From Gammaproteobacteria bacterium (GTDB lineage Bacteria > Pseudomonadota > Gammaproteobacteria > Steroidobacterales > PWYM01), in NCBI GenBank assembly GCA_020832005.1, contig JAFIFN010000007.1, forward strand, positions 1 to 52,349: a stretch of DNA of 52,349 nt, in the 5' to 3' direction. The notes below the pieces were generated by a model. The model was given only the letters and a program-made list of their open reading frames with translations. It did no database searches and had not been told where the DNA came from. Below are positions 1 to 8,738 of this stretch, one piece after another; position 1 is the first letter of the stretch, and each line of letters starts with the position of its first letter. Position numbers and translations under genes: made by a program.

Positions 1-929
1 TTTCGATCGAGCTCTACGGCCGGCCTGGGGATCCGCTGCCCGGCGGGCGCGTCACGAATGTGGACGCGGCCCGACACTTCATCGAGGTGAGCCGCGGCTA
101 TGTGCACGTCGCCCCCCACAGCGGCGACCCGGTGATCTCGCCCGAGGCGCTGGCCGCGGTGCTGCGCACGCGCATGGCCGAGGTCTTTACCGGGCATGAT
201 GTCAACGTGGTGGTCGATCCGGCGCTGGTGTCGCGGGCGGCGGCGGGAGCGACGCGCATCCGGCTGCGCGGTGGCATCAACTTCCACGCCAGTGATGTCG
301 AGCAGCTGCTCCAGCACGAGGCCTTCGTGCACTGCCTCACTGCGCTCAATGGCCGCGAGCAGTCGCGTTTTCGCAGCCTGGGCCTCGGCGCGCCGCGTAC
401 CACGGGCATGCAGGAGGGCCTGGCCACTTTCGCCGAGCTGATCTCCGGGGCCATCGACCTGACACGCCTGGAGCGCATTGCCTTGCGTATCCTGGCCATC
501 CAGCAGGCGCTCGACGGTGCGGACTTCATCGAGATCTTCCGCTTTTTCCTTGCGGCAGGACAAAGCGAATCGGAAAGCTTCCGCTCGGCGATGCGCGTGT
601 TCCGGGGCGCGCCGCTGACCGGTGGACATGCCTTCACCAAGGACACCGTCTACCTGCATGGCCTGATGGAAGTGCACACCTTCCTGCGCTGGTGTCTGCG
701 TCACCAGCGCATGAATCTTGCGCGCTACCTGATGGCCGGGCGCATGACCATCGATGACGTGCTGCAGCTGGCGCCGCTGTTTGAAGACGGCACGCTCGAT
801 GCGCCGCGCTATCTGCCGCCCTGGCTGTCACGCGGCAGCGCGCTGGCCGGCTATCTGGCCTTTGCCGTGTTCGCCAACAACATCCGCCTGGCCGAGTTAC
901 CCGAGGATCATCCGTTTCCCGGGCAATGA
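1..929 (+). CDS. QEGLA-motif (DUF1704) putative metallopeptidase, 5' end missing
   Basis: The reading frame is open to the left edge (in frame from base 3), so the gene begins outside the window; the GTG at 60 is only an internal candidate start. The visible C-terminal part contains HEAFVH, an HExxxH zinc-type motif, followed by GMQEGLATF, the hallmark of the flavohemoglobin-expression-modulating QEGLA family (DUF1704). Eukaryotic relatives (KIAA0895L/MATCAP) are tubulin tyrosine carboxypeptidases, so a peptidase activity is likely, but the bacterial substrate is not known. It ends 36 bases before the end of the convergent SLC13-type permease gene. The family call is firm; the function is inference. 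Confidence 0.85.
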   Translation, partial: SIELYGRPGDPLPGGRVTNVDAARHFIEVSRGYVHVAPHSGDPVISPEALAAVLRTRMAEVFTGHDVNVVVDPALVSRAAAGATRIRLRGGINFHASDVEQLLQHEAFVHCLTALNGREQSRFRSLGLGAPRTTGMQEGLATFAELISGAIDLTRLERIALRILAIQQALDGADFIEIFRFFLAAGQSESESFRSAMRVFRGAPLTGGHAFTKDTVYLHGLMEVHTFLRWCLRHQRMNLARYLMAGRMTIDDVLQLAPLFEDGTLDAPRYLPPWLSRGSALAGYLAFAVFANNIRLAELPEDHPFPGQ

Positions 930-964
930 ACTCAAGCCACCATGGTCGTTGACGCAGCCTGCCG

Positions 965-2188
965 TCAGCTGCGCAGCAACCACGCGATCCAGCCCGCCGC
1001 GATGAGCAGGCTCAGCAGCGTCACCAGCACGCCGGTGCGCGCATGCGTTCGCCAGGAGATGATGATGCCCTGTCGGGCCGCGATCTCCACGACGATGATG
1101 TTGGCGATGCTGCCAACGATCAGCAGATTTCCGGCCAGCGTACTGGCCAGTGCCAGCACGACGCCGGCCAGCGGGTGTTCTGCATAAGGTAGCAGCAGCA
1201 TCACGGCCGGGACGTTGGACACCAGGTTGCTGAGCACGACGGTCACGCCGAACAGCCAGCCCACAGAGGTGATGTCCACGCCATATGTTGCAAGCATCGC
1301 CACGCTACGGTCCGGCACCGGCGTGAGTTGCAGCGCATGGTTGACGATGAACAGGCCGATGAACAGCACGAGCACCTGCCAGTCCACCAGTCCCAGTGTC
1401 TGGCGCGAGTGCATGCGCCGGCTCAGCAGCAGCACCCCGGCACCGGTCAGGGCGACGAGTTCCAGCGGCCAGTCGGTGAACAGGAACGCCAGCATCAGCA
1501 CGCCCGCCACTGTCAGTCCCTTGCCGGTCTGCAGCCGATCCAGCGGCACGCCGGGGGCGGGTGGCGCGGCACCGGCACCAGGGGGCAGCTGCCAGCGACC
1601 GGCATACAGGCCCGCCAGTACGGCCCAGACCAGCAACAGGCCGACGATGACCACCGGTGCCGCGGTCAGCAGATAGGATGTGAAATCCAGCGTCAGCAAC
1701 TGCGCAATCAGCATGTTCTGCGGATTGCCGATCAGCGTCAGCGCCGATCCAACGTTCGCAGCGCAGGCCAGGCCCAGCAGGTAGGGCACAGGGTCGAGTC
1801 CGCGTCGCAGGCAGACATCGATCAGCACCGGCGCCATCGCAAGACAGACGATGTCGTTGCTGAAGACCGCGGCAAGCACGCCGGAGACCACGATGACAGG
1901 CAGCAGCAGCACGGGGGGCGAGAGTGCCGCGGTGCCGACACGCCGCGTCACCCAGTCGAAAAAGCCGGCCTGACGCAGCTGCGCAGACAGCACCATGAAG
2001 GAAAACAGCAGCGCCAGTGTCGGTACGTGCACGGCCTCGCCGGCCTGCTCCAGCGTAACTGTGCCGGTGGCCAGCAGCACGATGGCACCCAGCAGCGCCA
2101 CGCCGGTGCGATCCAGTGACAGCCACGGCAGGCGCCCAATCAGCAGCCCGAGATAGACCAGCAGGAATACGATGACGGTGGTGTTCAC
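965..2188 (-). CDS. SLC13/ArsB-NhaD-type anion permease
   Basis: This is a 407-residue polytopic membrane protein. The GTG at 2188 is chosen because hydrophobic family sequence (NTTVIVFLLVYLG) starts there, and the 55 codons upstream look like non-coding intergenic sequence. Conserved features are SNDIVCLAMAPVL in the middle, NVGSALTLIGNPQNM (the GNPQN motif of the ion-transporter superfamily that includes SLC13, CitMHS and ArsB), and SNLVSNVPAVMLL with NLLIVGSIANIIVVE in the second half. These two inverted halves suggest an elevator-type carrier of dicarboxylates, sulfate or another anion. The substrate cannot be read from the sequence. It is divergent from the mscS gene, 92 bases away. No strong ribosome site is visible before the GTG. 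Confidence 0.85.
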   Translation of the reverse strand: MNTTVIVFLLVYLGLLIGRLPWLSLDRTGVALLGAIVLLATGTVTLEQAGEAVHVPTLALLFSFMVLSAQLRQAGFFDWVTRRVGTAALSPPVLLLPVIVVSGVLAAVFSNDIVCLAMAPVLIDVCLRRGLDPVPYLLGLACAANVGSALTLIGNPQNMLIAQLLTLDFTSYLLTAAPVVIVGLLLVWAVLAGLYAGRWQLPPGAGAAPPAPGVPLDRLQTGKGLTVAGVLMLAFLFTDWPLELVALTGAGVLLLSRRMHSRQTLGLVDWQVLVLFIGLFIVNHALQLTPVPDRSVAMLATYGVDITSVGWLFGVTVVLSNLVSNVPAVMLLLPYAEHPLAGVVLALASTLAGNLLIVGSIANIIVVEIAARQGIIISWRTHARTGVLVTLLSLLIAAGWIAWLLRS

Positions 2189-2280
2189 TGGAAGGTCACC
2201 GTTGTTTGAGTTATGCGCATGGCTGTAATAGCCTGCGCCGATTCTTCGTGGCGTGAACCAACAAGAAGAGAGGATAACCC

Positions 2281-3141
2281 ATGGATACAGACCAGCTGCT
2301 TGAAACGGCGCAGGAAGTCGGTGCCACCTTCGGCCTGAACCTGATCGCCGCAATTGCCATCTTCATCATCGGTCGCTGGATCGCCAAGTGGATCTACAAG
2401 CTGGTGGTAAAGGGTCTGGAAAAAGCCAGGATGGAGCCTATCCTGGTCAAATTCCTCGGCAACATCGTCTACACGCTGCTGCTGATCTTTGTCGTGCTGG
2501 CCGCCATCAGCCAGGTGGGTGTGCAGACGACCTCGCTGATCGCCGTACTGGGTGCGGCCGGTCTGGCCGTGGGTTTGGCCCTGCAGGGTTCGCTCGCCAA
2601 TTTCGCCGCCGGCGTGCTGATCATCATATTCCGGCCCTACAAGATCGGTGACTTCGTCGAAGGCGGCGGTGTTGCCGGCACCGTGGATGAGGTGCAGATC
2701 TTCACCACTGTACTGAAATCACCTGACAACAAGCGCATCATCGTGCCGAACGGCCAGATGATGAGCGGCACCATCGTGAATTTCTCGGCGCATCCCACCC
2801 GCCGTGTCGACCTGACGGCCAGCGTCAGCTACGACGATGACTCCGACAAGGTTCGCAAGGTGCTCACCGAGATTCTCGAGTCGGACGAGCGCGTACTGGC
2901 CGATCCTGCACCGAACATCCGCATGATGACGCATGCCGATTCGAGTATCGACTGGGTTGTGCGTCCCTGGGTGAATGCCAGCGACTACTGGCCGGTGTAC
3001 TGGGATCTCACAGAGAAGATCAAGCGGCGCTTCGATGAGGAAGGCATCAGCATTCCCTATCCGCAGCGCGATGTGCACCTCTATCACCATGACAAGCCGG
3101 CAAACGGGCACGACTCTGAAGCTGCCGAGGCGACGCGATGA
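2281..3141 (+). CDS. mscS: MscS-family small-conductance mechanosensitive channel
   Basis: This 286-residue protein has the short three-helix MscS layout: TM1 about residues 17-39, TM2 about 60-80, and a pore-lining TM3 about 86-118 with the alternating Gly/Ala pattern AAGLAVGLALQGSLANFAAG. The beta domain follows (RPYKIGDFVEGGGVAGTV, then VPNGQMMSGTIVNFS) and then the C-terminal alpha/beta domain. MscS channels open under membrane tension during hypo-osmotic shock, which suits a salt-adapted organism. A GAGG ribosome site lies just before ATG 2281. The gene stops 16 bases before the S9 peptidase start, so the two may be co-transcribed. Confidence 0.95.
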   Translation: MDTDQLLETAQEVGATFGLNLIAAIAIFIIGRWIAKWIYKLVVKGLEKARMEPILVKFLGNIVYTLLLIFVVLAAISQVGVQTTSLIAVLGAAGLAVGLALQGSLANFAAGVLIIIFRPYKIGDFVEGGGVAGTVDEVQIFTTVLKSPDNKRIIVPNGQMMSGTIVNFSAHPTRRVDLTASVSYDDDSDKVRKVLTEILESDERVLADPAPNIRMMTHADSSIDWVVRPWVNASDYWPVYWDLTEKIKRRFDEEGISIPYPQRDVHLYHHDKPANGHDSEAAEATR

Positions 3142-3157
3142 TGCTAGGCTGACTGCA

Positions 3158-5128
3158 ATGCAGGGCACGCCCGACCCACTGATTGATCGCGACCTGCTGT
3201 TCGGCAATCCCGAGCGCACCCAGGGGCGCCTGAGCCCGGATGGCCGCAGTATCAGCTACATCGCGCCACTCGATGGTGTGCTCAACGTCTGGGTGGCGCC
3301 GGCCGGCGATATCGCTGCGGCCCGCGCCATCACGCGCGATACCGGACGGGGTATCCGCAACCATTTCTGGGCGGCTGATGGAGCGCATGTGCTCTATCTG
3401 CAGGATACCGGCGGGGATGAGGATTTCCTGCTGCACGCCATCAACCTCGAGACCGGCGAGGTGCGAAACCTCACCCCGATGGAGAACACGACAGCCCAGG
3501 TCATCGCCATCAGTCGTGATCACCCCGACACGCTGCTGGTCGGGCTGAACAACCGCGATCCACGCTTCCATGATGTGCATCGCCTGACGCTCTCGAGCGG
3601 TGAACTTGAACTCATCGAGACCAACGAGGGCTTCCTCGGGTATCTCGCCGACCGCAATCTCGATCTGCGCCTGGCGCTGGCACCGCTGCCGGGTGGCGGC
3701 ATGGAGGTCCTGCGTCCCGCCGAATCCGGCTGGGAGTCGTTCCTGACGGTCGGCCAGGAAGACGATATGACGACCTCGCCCATTGCGATTGCGCCCGATG
3801 GTGAGGCGGTCTACATGATCGACAGCCGCGAGCGCGATACGGCTGCACTGGTGCGTGTGGATCTTGCCTCGGGTGAGCGCGAAATCCTCGGCGAAGATGC
3901 CCGTGCCGATGTGTCCGATGTCTTCGTCGATGCGGTGAGCCGGGAGGTGGCCGCGTTTGCCACCAATTACCTGAAGCCCGAGTGGACCGTACTGGATCAA
4001 GCTTTCGCCGCTGATTTCGCCCGCCTGGACGCAAGTCTCGAGGGCGAATGGCAGGTGGTCAGCCAGAGCCATGATGGCCAGCGCTGGCTGTTGTGGAGCG
4101 GCCAGGCGACACGACCGGGTGCCTACCATCTCTATGATCGACAGGCAGATACGCTGCGCGATGTATTCGTCACCCAGCCTGCGCTGTCCGATCAGCCCCT
4201 GACCGGCATGCACCCCGAGGTGATTCGCGCGCGCGACGGGCTGTCACTGGTGTCCTACCTGAGCCTGCCGCGCTGGATGGATCCGGATGGTGATGGCCGT
4301 CCGTCGGCGCCGGTGCCGATGGTGCTGCTGGTGCACGGCGGCCCGTGGGCCAGGGACACCTATGGCTTCGATGCCCAGCACCAGTGGTTGACCAATCGCG
4401 GCTATGCCGTGCTCTCGGTGAACTTCCGGGGCTCGACCGGCTTCGGCAAGGGTTTCATCAACGCAGCCGACGGCGAATGGGCCGGGCGCATGCACGATGA
4501 TCTGCTCGATGCCGTCGACTGGGCCGTGGCCGAGGGCATCACCACGTCCGAGCAGGTCGCGATCATGGGCGGCAGCTACGGGGGCTATGCCACCCTCGTA
4601 GGTCTGACTTTCACGCCCGAGACCTTCGCCTGTGGCGTGGATATCGTCGGACCGTCAAACCTGGAAACACTGCTCGACTCCATTCCGCCCTACTGGGCCG
4701 CTTTCTTCGAAAATCTTGCCACCCGTGTGGGTGATCCGCGCACCGAAGAGGGCCTGGCGCTGTTGCGCGAGCGCTCGCCGCTGCACCGCGCCGACCAGAT
4801 CCGCCGGCCGCTGCTGATCGCCCAGGGCGCGAACGACCCTCGCGTGAAGCAGGCCGAGTCCGACCAGATCGTCGCGGCGATGCAGGCCAACGAACAGCCG
4901 GTGACTTACGTGCTCTACCCCGACGAAGGTCACGGCTTTGCGCGTCCGCAGAATCGCCTGGCCTTCTATGCGATCACCGAGGCCTTCCTCGCCGAGTGCC
5001 TCGACGGCCAGGCGCAGGCGATCGGTGATGCACTCGCAGGCTCCAGCACGCAGGTGCCGGTCGGTGCGGACTTCGTGACCGGCCTGGAGGCCGCGCTGTC
5101 CGGGTTCGAGGCCACGATCACGCGCTGA
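3158..5128 (+). CDS. S9 family peptidase (prolyl oligopeptidase / acylaminoacyl-peptidase type)
   Basis: This 656-residue protein has an N-terminal beta-propeller (repeated SPDG/DG blades, residues about 20-380) and a C-terminal alpha/beta hydrolase domain. The nucleophile elbow GGSYGGY places Ser at about residue 473; Asp about 560 (NDPRV) and His about 592 (DEGHGF) complete the triad. The oxyanion region LVHGGPWARD is present. ATG 3158 is chosen because the propeller sequence begins soon after and 5' extensions of the frame overlap mscS. No signal peptide is seen, so it is probably cytoplasmic and acts on short peptides. It lies between mscS and an Oar-like receptor, and a strong stem-loop follows its stop. 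Confidence 0.93.
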   Translation: MQGTPDPLIDRDLLFGNPERTQGRLSPDGRSISYIAPLDGVLNVWVAPAGDIAAARAITRDTGRGIRNHFWAADGAHVLYLQDTGGDEDFLLHAINLETGEVRNLTPMENTTAQVIAISRDHPDTLLVGLNNRDPRFHDVHRLTLSSGELELIETNEGFLGYLADRNLDLRLALAPLPGGGMEVLRPAESGWESFLTVGQEDDMTTSPIAIAPDGEAVYMIDSRERDTAALVRVDLASGEREILGEDARADVSDVFVDAVSREVAAFATNYLKPEWTVLDQAFAADFARLDASLEGEWQVVSQSHDGQRWLLWSGQATRPGAYHLYDRQADTLRDVFVTQPALSDQPLTGMHPEVIRARDGLSLVSYLSLPRWMDPDGDGRPSAPVPMVLLVHGGPWARDTYGFDAQHQWLTNRGYAVLSVNFRGSTGFGKGFINAADGEWAGRMHDDLLDAVDWAVAEGITTSEQVAIMGGSYGGYATLVGLTFTPETFACGVDIVGPSNLETLLDSIPPYWAAFFENLATRVGDPRTEEGLALLRERSPLHRADQIRRPLLIAQGANDPRVKQAESDQIVAAMQANEQPVTYVLYPDEGHGFARPQNRLAFYAITEAFLAECLDGQAQAIGDALAGSSTQVPVGADFVTGLEAALSGFEATITR

Positions 5129-5147
5129 TCGCCCGCCTCGTACTGCA

Positions 5148-5177
5148 GCGGCCCGGCTCGCCCCGCAGCCGGGCCGC
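5148..5177. terminator. Perfect 11-bp inverted repeat after the S9 peptidase gene
   Basis: The arms GCGGCCCGGCT and AGCCGGGCCGC are exactly complementary and are separated by an 8-base loop. The repeat starts 20 bases after the peptidase stop codon. There is no T-run on either side, so this is either a terminator lacking the U-tract or an mRNA 3'-end stabilising stem. The pairing is direct observation; the role is inference. Confidence 0.5.
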
Positions 5178-5240
5178 ACTGTGGTTGCGAACGCCACCCG
5201 TTATTTCGAAACACTCCCGTCGTCGTTTCGCAGGAAATCG

Positions 5241-5298
5241 TTCACGCAGACGTCAGCAAACTGACATCTGCGCACGCGACACTGTGTTCACGCGGACG
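5241..5298. repeat. Imperfect 12-bp direct repeat upstream of the TonB-dependent receptor
   Basis: TTCACGCAGACG (5241-5252) recurs as TTCACGCGGACG (5287-5298), 46 bases apart, within the 262-base gap before the receptor gene. A short palindrome, GTCAG-caaa-CTGAC (5252-5265), adjoins the first copy. The repeats could be regulator binding sites for the receptor, but no known box was recognised and chance is possible. Confidence 0.3.
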
Positions 5299-5390
5299 CA
5301 TCGTTGTTGCTCGAAAGCTACACCAGGTTTCGGGCGCCCGGCTTCCTGCGTCACATCTCGAAACCAATTCAGCAACAGGCGGGAATCATC

Positions 5391-8300
5391 ATGTTCAAGC
5401 ATGCTTGGATGCAGCTACTGCTGCTGACGCTGCTGGCCTCATTCGCAAGCACCAACGCATTCGCACAGACCGCGACCGCTGGTGCCGTGAATGGTCGCAT
5501 CGTCGATCAGACCGGAGCCCCGGTCGCCAATGTTCAGGTGGAGATCGTCCACGTGCCCTCAGGGACGCGGCGTTCGACTGCCACCGATGACACCGGCCGC
5601 TTTGCCGGCCGCGGACTGCGCGTTGGCGGTCCCTACATCGTCTCGGCCACGCGCAGCGGGTATCGCAGCGCCGCTCAGGAGAATCTGTTCCTGGATGTGG
5701 GTGATGCCGCCGTGGTCAACCTGGTCATGGAGCAGGCTGTGGGCCTCGACGAGATCGTTGTCCTGGGCTCGCGCACGCCCGGCGTATTCGATTCCATGCA
5801 GATGGGGGCGGGCACCACCGTCGGTCGCGAGCAGATCGAACAGCTGCCGACGATCTCGCGCAATATCCAGGATTTCGTGCGCACAGATCCGCGCATCTCG
5901 CAGGTCGACAAGGAGCGCGGCGAGATCTCGGCCGGTGGCCAGAACACCCGCTTCAACAATATTCGCGTGGATGGCGTGTCGGTTAACGACGGGTTCGGCC
6001 TGGAAGCCAACAACCTGCCGACGAATCGCCAGCCGGTGACGCTGGATTCTGTCGAGTCGATCAACATTTCGCTGGTCAACTACGACGTCGCGCTGGGGGG
6101 ATATACCGGTGCCAGCGTCGATGCGGTGACCCGCTCGGGCACGAACGATTTCAGCGGTTCGCTGTACTACATCTACCGCGACCAGGACTGGACCGGCAAG
6201 CGCGATGGCGTGCGCTTTACCGGCTTCGAGGACGAGAAGACCTGGGGCGCCACGCTGGGTGGTCCGATCGTGCGCGATCGGCTGTTCTTCTTCGCCAGCT
6301 TCGAGCGCTTCAATCGTGCAGCTGCGGCACCCACCTTCGGTCCCGCCGGCTCCGGTGCCGCCGACGAGGTGCCCGGTATCAGCCAGGCGGCCATTGCCGA
6401 GGTGCAGGACATCGCCCAGAACGTCTGGGGTTTCGATCCTGGTTCTTTTACCCCCCCAGCCAGCCTCGACCGCAAGATCGACGATATCCTGCTCAAGATC
6501 GACTGGAACATCACCGACGATCATCGCGCGAGCTTCCGCTACAACAAGACCGAGCAGGAAGATCCAAACCTGCGTGGCCTGGGCAGTCGCAGCCTGTCCT
6601 TGTCCAGTTACTGGGATACCAGCATCAAGGAGTACACCGGCTATGTCGCGCAGCTGTTCAGCGACTGGACCGACAGCTTCTCCACCGAGGTGAAGGTGGG
6701 ATATGCCCAGCAGCGAGCAAATTTCGAGCTGGGCTCACGTCTGCCGCAGATTCGGATCTGCCTGAACAGCCCGTCGGGAAACTGCCAGAACTCTGACAAC
6801 ATTTTCATCGGCACCGAGCGCTTCCGGCATGTCAACGAGCTGGAAACCGATACGCTGAATGTGTTCGCCGCCGGAAATTACTTCATCGGTAACCACGAGA
6901 TCAAGTTCGGCGTCGACTACCAGTCGCAGGACGTGTTCAACCTGTTTGGCCGTGATCAGTTCGGCGTTTACGATTTCTTCGGGATCGATGCATTCCGCAC
7001 CGGTACGCCGGGCACCTACGCGCTGTTCTTCCCCACCCAGGGCGGCGTGGAGACACGTGCGGCTGACTGGAAGCTCAACAACTGGGGCTTTTTCCTGCAG
7101 GACACATGGAATGCCACGGACAAGTTGACGCTGACCTATGGTCTTCGCTACGACCTGCCGAAGGTGCCCGGCAGCCCGGCGTTCAATGCCAATGCCTCGC
7201 AGATCGTCGGCATCCGTAACGACAACACCATCGACGGCAACGGCCTGTTGCAGCCGCGCTTTGGCTTCAACTATTCGCCTGAGACCGAGCGGCGTACGCA
7301 GATCCGCGGTGGCCTGGGGCTGTTCCAGGGCATCTCGGCGAACGTGTGGCTGTCAAACCCGTTCTCGGTCAATGCCATCACCCAGAACAACATCTCCCTG
7401 TCCGGTGCGGCGGCCGCAGCCATTGCCTTCAGCCCGGATCCCGACAACCAGCCGGGTGATCGCCCGCCGCCGGGTGTGGGTGGCAATGTCGATTTCGTCG
7501 ACCCGAATCTCAAGCAGCCGGCCGTGTGGAAGGGCAACCTCGCGATTGATCACGAGCTGCCGGGTTGGGGCGTGATTGCCAGCGCAGAGCTGGTGCTCAC
7601 CGAGGTGCAGAACGGCATCTATTACGAGAAGCCCAATCTCGGCGCCCCGACGGGTTTCCTGCCCGATGGTCGGCCTTACTACTGGTCGACGGTAGATCCC
7701 GCGACTTTCACCGGGGGATTTAATCAGGCAGCCTCGCAGCGCAATCCCGCGCTGGGGCTCGACAGTACGATCGCGCGTCCGACCAACAAGGGGCGTGGCC
7801 GTCAGCTGACGCTGAGCCTGCAGAGCCCCGCCGATGAGAACTGGTTCTGGAATCTCGGCTATACGCGTACGAACGCCACCGAGGTCAACCCGCTGACCAG
7901 TTCGCAGGCGGCCTCGAACTGGAACAATTCGGTGCGGGTCGACCGCAATGCGAACATCGCGGAAAACTCCATCTACGCGATTCGCGACCGGCTGACGGCA
8001 TCGGTGAGCTACCAGCGCTCGTTCTTCCAGGATCTGCGTACGTCTTTCGGTCTGTTCTACGAGGGCCGTTCGGGTCGCCCGTTCACCTATACCTTCGCGG
8101 GTGACGCCAACGGTGATGGGCGCAGCAACGTCGACCCCTTCTACGTGCCGTCAGGTCCCGGTGATGTGATCTTCACCGGCGGTGCGGAGATGGAAGCGGC
8201 ATTCTTCGACTTTTTGAGCCGTGAGCGCGGACTGGCCCGCCAGGCCGGCCAGGTGGCAGGTGTCAACGTCAACCGCTCGCCGTGGGTGAGCCAGGTCGAC

Positions 8301-8579
8301 CTGCGCCTGTCACAGGAAATCCCTGCCTTTCTCGGCGCCAAGGGCGAGGTGTGGCTGGATGTCCTGAACGTCGGCAACCTGATCAACAGCAAGTGGGGTC
8401 AGATCGAGGAGATCGGCTTTCCGTTCAACAAGCAGATCGCCCAGTTCCGCGGCATCGATCCGGAGTCCGGGCGCCTGGTCTACACGTTCAACGAAGCCAA
8501 CGTGCGTGATCAGACCCTGCGCGATTTCACCGGAGAATCGCGTTGGGCGGTGCAGAGCGGCGCACGGTTCACTTTCTGA
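5391..8579 (+). CDS. Oar-like TonB-dependent outer-membrane receptor with N-terminal carboxypeptidase-regulatory domain
   Basis: This is a 1062-residue protein. ATG 5391 is chosen because a classical signal peptide follows, with cleavage likely after AFA at residue 25. Residues about 30-115 form a CarboxypepD_reg-like beta-sandwich (GRIVDQTGAPVANVQVEI). A plug domain follows (VGREQIEQLPTISRNIQDFVR, then TRFNNIRVDGVSVND), and then a large beta-barrel ending in aromatic SGARFTF, typical of BAM substrates. This architecture matches Oar-type receptors, often associated with peptide uptake in Xanthomonadales-like bacteria. Flanking peptidase genes support a peptide-related substrate, which remains inference. 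No iron-related gene is nearby. Confidence 0.93.
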   Translation: MFKHAWMQLLLLTLLASFASTNAFAQTATAGAVNGRIVDQTGAPVANVQVEIVHVPSGTRRSTATDDTGRFAGRGLRVGGPYIVSATRSGYRSAAQENLFLDVGDAAVVNLVMEQAVGLDEIVVLGSRTPGVFDSMQMGAGTTVGREQIEQLPTISRNIQDFVRTDPRISQVDKERGEISAGGQNTRFNNIRVDGVSVNDGFGLEANNLPTNRQPVTLDSVESINISLVNYDVALGGYTGASVDAVTRSGTNDFSGSLYYIYRDQDWTGKRDGVRFTGFEDEKTWGATLGGPIVRDRLFFFASFERFNRAAAAPTFGPAGSGAADEVPGISQAAIAEVQDIAQNVWGFDPGSFTPPASLDRKIDDILLKIDWNITDDHRASFRYNKTEQEDPNLRGLGSRSLSLSSYWDTSIKEYTGYVAQLFSDWTDSFSTEVKVGYAQQRANFELGSRLPQIRICLNSPSGNCQNSDNIFIGTERFRHVNELETDTLNVFAAGNYFIGNHEIKFGVDYQSQDVFNLFGRDQFGVYDFFGIDAFRTGTPGTYALFFPTQGGVETRAADWKLNNWGFFLQDTWNATDKLTLTYGLRYDLPKVPGSPAFNANASQIVGIRNDNTIDGNGLLQPRFGFNYSPETERRTQIRGGLGLFQGISANVWLSNPFSVNAITQNNISLSGAAAAAIAFSPDPDNQPGDRPPPGVGGNVDFVDPNLKQPAVWKGNLAIDHELPGWGVIASAELVLTEVQNGIYYEKPNLGAPTGFLPDGRPYYWSTVDPATFTGGFNQAASQRNPALGLDSTIARPTNKGRGRQLTLSLQSPADENWFWNLGYTRTNATEVNPLTSSQAASNWNNSVRVDRNANIAENSIYAIRDRLTASVSYQRSFFQDLRTSFGLFYEGRSGRPFTYTFAGDANGDGRSNVDPFYVPSGPGDVIFTGGAEMEAAFFDFLSRERGLARQAGQVAGVNVNRSPWVSQVDLRLSQEIPAFLGAKGEVWLDVLNVGNLINSKWGQIEEIGFPFNKQIAQFRGIDPESGRLVYTFNEANVRDQTLRDFTGESRWAVQSGARFTF

Positions 8580-8595
8580 CAGAGGGCGTAAAATG

Positions 8596-8637
8596 AAAGG
8601 CCAACGGGGGCGGGGGTGATGCCCGGCCGCCTTTTTT
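8596..8637 (+). terminator. Candidate rho-independent terminator after the TonB-dependent receptor
   Basis: Seventeen bases after the receptor stop, AAAGG and CCTTT can pair around a GC-rich inner stem (GGGC with GCCC), and a run of six T residues follows (8632-8637). The geometry fits an intrinsic terminator on the + strand. Inner pairing is imperfect, so the exact fold is uncertain. Confidence 0.55.
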
Positions 8638-8738
8638 GTTGAAGCTTCCGACTTGGGGCTTGAAGAAGGGGAGGGCTATACTCGAGGCTTAACGGGCGCA
8701 AGGATCTGCTGGCGCCCCACCAGCCACTGGAGTGCCTG

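Noticed and set aside
5304-5390. Upstream in-frame ATG as receptor start
   Set aside because: It would put 29 non-hydrophobic residues before the signal peptide, which starts exactly at ATG 5391.
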